This document shows positions 60,027 to 64,000 of a stretch of 64,000 nucleotides of DNA, in pieces. Position 1 is the first letter of the stretch. Each line of letters starts with the position of its first letter. Below the pieces are notes generated by a model. That model had not been told where the DNA came from, searched no databases, and saw nothing but the letters and a program-made list of their open reading frames with translations. Both the position numbers and the translations under genes were made by a program. This DNA is from Helicobacter monodelphidis (GTDB lineage Bacteria > Campylobacterota > Campylobacteria > Campylobacterales > Helicobacteraceae), in NCBI RefSeq assembly GCF_003288845.1, contig NZ_NHYN01000003.1, forward strand, positions 84,702 to 148,701, read 5' to 3'.

Positions 60027-60773
60027 ATGGGAACTCTATCTTCGGCAAAAAACAACTACACCCTAATACAAAATTCTTTCACACGTGCATTTAGAGATGC
60101 CATCACAGGCAAAATGATTCTACTCTCTATTCTTCCCTTTCTTGTGGGTGGGCTAATTTGTTTTCTAAGTTATGATTATCTTTTTTCAAAAATAAATGAG
60201 CTAATTACACCTTATCTTAGCATCGATGCGAATGCTGGTTTTTTTGCTTCTATTCTTGCTAAAGTAATAAGTTTTTTTAGTATTTTTTTAGAGTGGGTAG
60301 GTATGGTTATTTATTTCATTATCTCCTCTTTAAGTGTTCAAGTGCTACTTTCTGTTTTTTATGCACCCATTATTATCGCCTTTGTACATAAAAAACACTA
60401 TCCCTCTATTCAATTAGAAAGTGCCGATAATTTACTTTCTTCATTGCTCGGCACACTTAAATCTTTATTAATTTTCTTTATTCTATTTTTTTGCTGTATT
60501 CCACTCTATTTTATTCCCGTCATCGGTATTTTTATTTTTTTTATCCCACTTTTTTATTTATTTACCGCAAGCATGAAGTTAGACATCTTAAATGCAGTTT
60601 ATTCTCAACAAGGCAGAGAACAAATTCTCCAATCACATAAGAAAGATATTTATTTCTTTTTATTTCTCATCTATTTTATTAGCCTTATTCCTATTCTAAA
60701 TCTAATTGCTACGATTTTTCAGATTCTTCTATTTACACATTTTATGCTGCAGCATAAACAACAACCTAGCTGA
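60027..60773 (+). CDS. EI24 domain membrane protein
   Basis: A 248-residue inner-membrane protein with four or five helices (ILPFLVGGLICFLSYDYLF, FSIFLEWVGMVIYFIISSL, LLIFFILFFCCIPLYFIPVI, FLFLIYFISLIPILNLIATI). The repeated loop FYAPIIIAFVHKKHYPSIQL and LPFLVGGL match the EI24/CysZ superfamily. CysZ is a sulfate transporter; whether this member transports sulfate is unknown. It stands alone, convergent with sdaA. Confidence 0.78.
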   Translation: MGTLSSAKNNYTLIQNSFTRAFRDAITGKMILLSILPFLVGGLICFLSYDYLFSKINELITPYLSIDANAGFFASILAKVISFFSIFLEWVGMVIYFIISSLSVQVLLSVFYAPIIIAFVHKKHYPSIQLESADNLLSSLLGTLKSLLIFFILFFCCIPLYFIPVIGIFIFFIPLFYLFTASMKLDILNAVYSQQGREQILQSHKKDIYFFLFLIYFISLIPILNLIATIFQILLFTHFMLQHKQQPS

Positions 60774-60855
60774 CCACAAATGTGTATTTTAAGTATATGC
60801 AACCAGTTAGCTTTCTGCTTAGTCAATTCTTCTAAACAGAAGTCCATAACTTCTC

Positions 60856-62214
60856 CTAGCAAACGCTTTGGCTAAGGGTTTTTGCTAACCCCCCTAACGC
60901 AGTTTCGCGGTATTTTGCATTCATATCCTTGCCTGTTTGATACATTGTCATAATCACTTCATCAAGGCTAACGATTGGCTGACTCTTGCGATTCATTGTC
61001 ATTCTTGCAGCAGAAATCGCTTTAATCGCACCAAATGCATTCCGCTCAATGCATGGAATTTGCACTAACCCAAATGCCGGATCACAAGTCAAACCTAAAT
61101 GATGTTCCATTGCTGCTTCAGCCGCATTGCACGCCTGAAGTGTATCCGCACCAAGAACAGAAGCCATCGCTCCTGCCGCCATAGAACTTGCCGAACCAAT
61201 TTCAGCCTGACAACCCGCCTCTGCTCCACTAATAGAAGCATTTTTTTTATAAAAAGAACCAATCATCATTGCACACAATAAAAAATCAATCGCTAATTCA
61301 TCATTAAAGCCCACAGTATGGTTCTTCAAATATAACATTACAGCAGGAATTACGGCACAAGCACCATTTGTTGGTGCAGTCACAACCCTACCTCCACCCG
61401 CATTCTCCTCAGCAATTGCAATGGCATAAAGGCTAATATAATCAATAATGCCAAAAGGATCAGCAGTTGGGCGAATACGTTCCTTTAGCCCTTTTGCACG
61501 ACGATGCAAATTTAAAGGTCCTGGTAAATTACTTTGCTTAGGATAGCAACCTTGATAATAAGATTCTTGCATAACTTCCCAAATACTCAAGCAATAGTCA
61601 CGAATATGTTCTTTTGTATGAAATTGCAATTCATATTCATAAGAAATTTGTGCAAGTTGCTTGCCACTTTTTTGGCTCATCTCTAAAAGCTCACTTGCTG
61701 AATTAATACTAAAACCCCTTGTTTGGGTGGATTCTTTGTTGCCTGCTTGCATTTGTGCTTCATCGCATACAAATCCACCACCTACAGAATAATAAGTTTC
61801 TTCACAAAGAATCTGTCCATCAGAAACATAAGCACAAAAACGCAACGCATTTTGATGTAATGGTAAAAAATCATTATTAAATACAATATCTTTTTCATAG
61901 TTAAAAGAAATTTCTTTTTGCCCACAGAGATTCAAACACTGAGACTCTAAAGCCTGTTTTAGGATAGATTCTTGAATCTCTGCAGTAATATGTTTTGCTT
62001 CTAAAGCATTCAACCCCCAAATCACAGCCTTATCACTTAAGTGTCCTTTGCCCGTAAGAGACAAAGAACCAAAAAGTGTAACTTGAATACGCGAAACAGA
62101 ATGTAGTTGCTGTTCTATCTTTTTACAGAACAAATTTGCTGCTAACATAGGTCCTAATGTATGCGAAGAGCTAGGTCCTATACCAATCTTAAAAATACTC
62201 AAATTACTCATCAA
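60856..62214 (-). CDS. sdaA: L-serine ammonia-lyase, iron-sulfur dependent
   Basis: Single-chain L-serine dehydratase turning serine into pyruvate and ammonia with a [4Fe-4S] cluster. The 452 residues begin MSNLSIFKIGIGPSSSHTLG (the SSSHT motif), and carry the cluster Cys in NGACAVIPAVMLYL, AGCQAEIGSASSMAAG and LTCDPAFGLVQIPC, plus the SISGAEAGC segment. It follows sdaC by 6 bases. In Campylobacter and Helicobacter serine is a major carbon source; the pair matches HP0132-HP0133. Confidence 0.95.
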   Translation of the reverse strand: MMSNLSIFKIGIGPSSSHTLGPMLAANLFCKKIEQQLHSVSRIQVTLFGSLSLTGKGHLSDKAVIWGLNALEAKHITAEIQESILKQALESQCLNLCGQKEISFNYEKDIVFNNDFLPLHQNALRFCAYVSDGQILCEETYYSVGGGFVCDEAQMQAGNKESTQTRGFSINSASELLEMSQKSGKQLAQISYEYELQFHTKEHIRDYCLSIWEVMQESYYQGCYPKQSNLPGPLNLHRRAKGLKERIRPTADPFGIIDYISLYAIAIAEENAGGGRVVTAPTNGACAVIPAVMLYLKNHTVGFNDELAIDFLLCAMMIGSFYKKNASISGAEAGCQAEIGSASSMAAGAMASVLGADTLQACNAAEAAMEHHLGLTCDPAFGLVQIPCIERNAFGAIKAISAARMTMNRKSQPIVSLDEVIMTMYQTGKDMNAKYRETALGGLAKTLSQSVC

Positions 62215-62220
62215 AACTCC

Positions 62221-63537
62221 TTAATTTTCTGGAAGCATTTTATACACAACACTAGCGATAGTCAAAAGTCCGGTAATAATAACAAAAGCATCCAAAGCTT
62301 TATTTTGATATTTCTTGAATTTTGAGATAGAGTAAATCGCAATAATTGGCATAACGAATAAAATCATTGCAATAATTGGTCCTCCTAAGCTTTCAATAAA
62401 ATCCAAAATGCTTGGATTCAGATACGCCACAAGAACAATAGTAATATACATAAACAATGTACTGAAAATATTGATTGCCTTGAGGTTTGGATTCTCGTTT
62501 CCTGCAAGCTTAATACCCTTTCTTACAATACCATTAAGCCCCTCATAAGCCCCAAAATAATGCCCAAAAAAAGAACTTACTATTGCTAAAAATCCAACCA
62601 AAGGAGCACCATAAGAAATAATAGGGTTTTCAAACTGATTTGCAAAATAAGAAAGAATGGGAATATTTGCTACCCTAGCTGCCTCAAAATCTGTTGCACT
62701 CAAGCATAAAATACAAGAAAACACAAAAAACATTACAAAAACTAGCAACATTGTTGCTGTAGAAAATAAAATTTGATTACTTTTATAAGTTGCATATTCT
62801 CCATATTCTCGTCGCACACTCATACTGAATGTTGAAATAGCTGGAGAATGGTTAAAGGAAAATACAAGAACAGGGAGCGTCAGCCAAACAACCGTTAAAA
62901 ATTCTTTCAAATTAGGCACACTTTGCACAGCTTCAATTTTCCAGTGCGGAATGAGATAAAGTGAAAAAGCAAAAAGCACAAAGCAAAGAGGATACACTAA
63001 CGCATTACAAGCTTTTGTTATCCACTCTTCTTTCAAAAACATTACCGCCATCATCGCACTTACCAAAACAATAGACAAAACTGCACGCACTCCAGGCAGA
63101 AGTTGCTTAACTTCATTACCTTTTTCATCAAGCACAGGCACACCTTTAGCATTCTTTACAACTTCAAGATAATCCGTCCAATTCAACTGGTGAATAATAA
63201 AACTCCCGAAAGTATTAGTAATTCCCACGCCATAAGCCAAACAAATTGGATAAATCGCAAAAAAATAAAGTAGTGTAATACCCATACTCACACCCCTGCC
63301 CCAATATTCTTCGGCTGCATGAGTGATATCATTGTCTACAGAACTTGCCTCCAACACAAAGCGACTTAACGCACGATGGGAAAGCCAAACCATTGGAAAA
63401 ATAAGAATACTCATTACAACAACAGGCCAGAATCCACCCGTTCCAGCACGAATAGGTAAGAACAAAATTCCTGCACCAACGGCTGTTCCAAATAAAGAAA
63501 GCATCCAACGTGTGTCAAACTGATTCCATCTAGGCAT
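62221..63537 (-). CDS. sdaC: Serine transporter SdaC
   Basis: A 438-residue inner-membrane symporter of the hydroxy/aromatic amino acid permease family. The N-terminus MPRWNQFDTRWMLSLFGTAV leads into helix GAGILFLPIRAGTGGFWPV, then RFVLEASSVDNDITHAAEEY and FSFNHSPAISTFSMSVRREY, family signatures. About eleven helices are visible. It precedes sdaA in a two-gene operon for serine uptake and breakdown. Confidence 0.94.
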   Translation of the reverse strand: MPRWNQFDTRWMLSLFGTAVGAGILFLPIRAGTGGFWPVVVMSILIFPMVWLSHRALSRFVLEASSVDNDITHAAEEYWGRGVSMGITLLYFFAIYPICLAYGVGITNTFGSFIIHQLNWTDYLEVVKNAKGVPVLDEKGNEVKQLLPGVRAVLSIVLVSAMMAVMFLKEEWITKACNALVYPLCFVLFAFSLYLIPHWKIEAVQSVPNLKEFLTVVWLTLPVLVFSFNHSPAISTFSMSVRREYGEYATYKSNQILFSTATMLLVFVMFFVFSCILCLSATDFEAARVANIPILSYFANQFENPIISYGAPLVGFLAIVSSFFGHYFGAYEGLNGIVRKGIKLAGNENPNLKAINIFSTLFMYITIVLVAYLNPSILDFIESLGGPIIAMILFVMPIIAIYSISKFKKYQNKALDAFVIITGLLTIASVVYKMLPEN

Positions 63538-63935
63538 AATGACCCCTTTAAATAAGAATTTAGATATTATACTTCAATTTCAATAAAATTGTTCCTTATA
63601 ATTACTTTTTATAAAAGGGCTAAAGCCAAATGTTTCAATTATAAATACAAACATACTAAAACAGCAACATTTTTGGACTTTCTAGACTTAACATGTAAAA
63701 CCCAGCTTATAGTCTTAAAATCTATAATATGTCTATGCAAGAATTTAAGTAGAATTAACAAAATCTAAAGACAAAACTTGTGGTATTGCAGATATCCCCA
63801 GAATGTTCAAAAAAACTCAAAGCAGTTTTTATAAATATTTTTGGAGATAATGGGCTTAAATTAGGATGGAATGCCATATAGATTTTTATATTTTACACAT
63901 TTTAACCTTAGGCAATCCACACATTCCTACTCTTA
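63538..63935. other. Intergenic region at the right end
   Basis: About 400 bases. A TATAAT on the minus strand (63566-63571), 29 bases before the sdaC start, is a candidate -10. An open plus-strand stretch near 63770-63880 reads VVLQISPECSKKLKAVFINI and ends GDNGLKLGWNAI, without a start codon; it could be a relic but no family is recognised. Otherwise nothing was seen. Confidence 0.45.
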
Positions 63936-64000
63936 TCAATACGCTCTAGGATAACATTTCCACTCTACTTCTTTGGCAACAAATTGTCCACCAGCAGCTG
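63936..64000 (-). CDS. C-terminal end of a second EWKCY secreted protein (cut by window edge)
   Basis: The last 20 codons of a minus-strand gene read AAGGQFVAKEVEWKCYPRAY with stop at 63936-63938. They align with the end of the small secreted protein at 45015-45380 (VTARKIEWKCYGNRAY): V-x-A-(R/K)-(K/E)-(I/V)-EWKCY-x-RAY. So this is a paralogue, mostly outside the window. Confidence 0.7.
   Translation of the reverse strand, partial: AAGGQFVAKEVEWKCYPRAY

Overview
The window is a contiguous, AT-rich, gene-dense chromosomal stretch that reads as a species of Helicobacter (Campylobacterota), not H. pylori itself. Several gene orders match blocks I recall from H. pylori: ftsE-ftsX-envC-like-flaG-fliD-fliS with trmB and an fn3 lipoprotein beside them, tlyA-ribF with a small lipoprotein, slt-yggT-gltX2, ubiX-coaD-tmk, a PpiD-like gene with ftsA-ftsZ, a DUF507 gene with carA, sdaC-sdaA, and fliP divergent from glmU. 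Genes that I do not expect in H. pylori point to an enterohepatic-type relative with more anaerobic metabolism: selU, a two-gene 2-hydroxyacyl-CoA dehydratase/activase set, a pseudopilin operon, and a stator pair resembling PomAB. No intact insertion sequence, CRISPR array or rRNA was seen.

Layout. 1-2.8 kb (minus): partial trmA, fliP, motB, motA. 2.9-4.9 kb (plus): glmU-thiS and a Lys-Glu-Val-Asp tRNA array behind a consensus promoter, then a gene-poor stretch with a decayed reading frame. 5.4-14 kb (minus): flagellar filament-cap and chaperone genes, then the FtsEX-EnvC divisome module, trmB and an fn3 lipoprotein. 14-31.6 kb (mostly minus): a cache-like protein, ribF-tlyA-lipoprotein-ugd, a rhodanese, ggt, slt-yggT-gltX2, an enlarged Dcu transporter, selU-pyrC-phosphomannomutase. 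31.7-39 kb (plus): ubiX-coaD-tmk, a lipoprotein, a PpiD-like chaperone, ftsA-ftsZ and a glycosyltransferase. 39-45 kb: nadD, the dba-dsbI disulfide operon (Dba is only 55 residues), and divergently a DUF1104 protein with a two-component system. 45-53.5 kb (plus): a 1049-residue double activase, its 442-residue partner, and directly behind them five prepilin-like genes with a PilT-like ATPase. 53.5-64 kb: tRNA-Phe, carA, a CNNM/CorC protein, an hcp (Sel1-repeat) pseudogene, sigma54-driven flgF-flgG, a truncated conjugation gene (trbL), an EI24 membrane protein, sdaA-sdaC, and at the right edge the tail of a paralogue of the small periplasmic protein at 45.0-45.4 kb.

How the genes work together. 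Flagellar assembly genes occur in three blocks, with a sigma54 box before flgF-flgG and a sigma28-like box before flaG-fliD-fliS, matching early/late flagellar control in this group. Cell-division genes occur in two blocks (FtsEX-EnvC and FtsA-FtsZ). Anaerobic metabolism is represented by C4-dicarboxylate exchange, serine uptake and deamination, gamma-glutamyl compound hydrolysis and the Fe-S activase pair. The points most worth follow-up are the pseudopilin/PilT-like operon behind the activase pair, the PomAB-like stator, the insertion in the Dcu transporter, the perfect inverted repeat between dba-dsbI and the DUF1104/two-component genes, and the decayed trbL and hcp loci on either side of flgFG.
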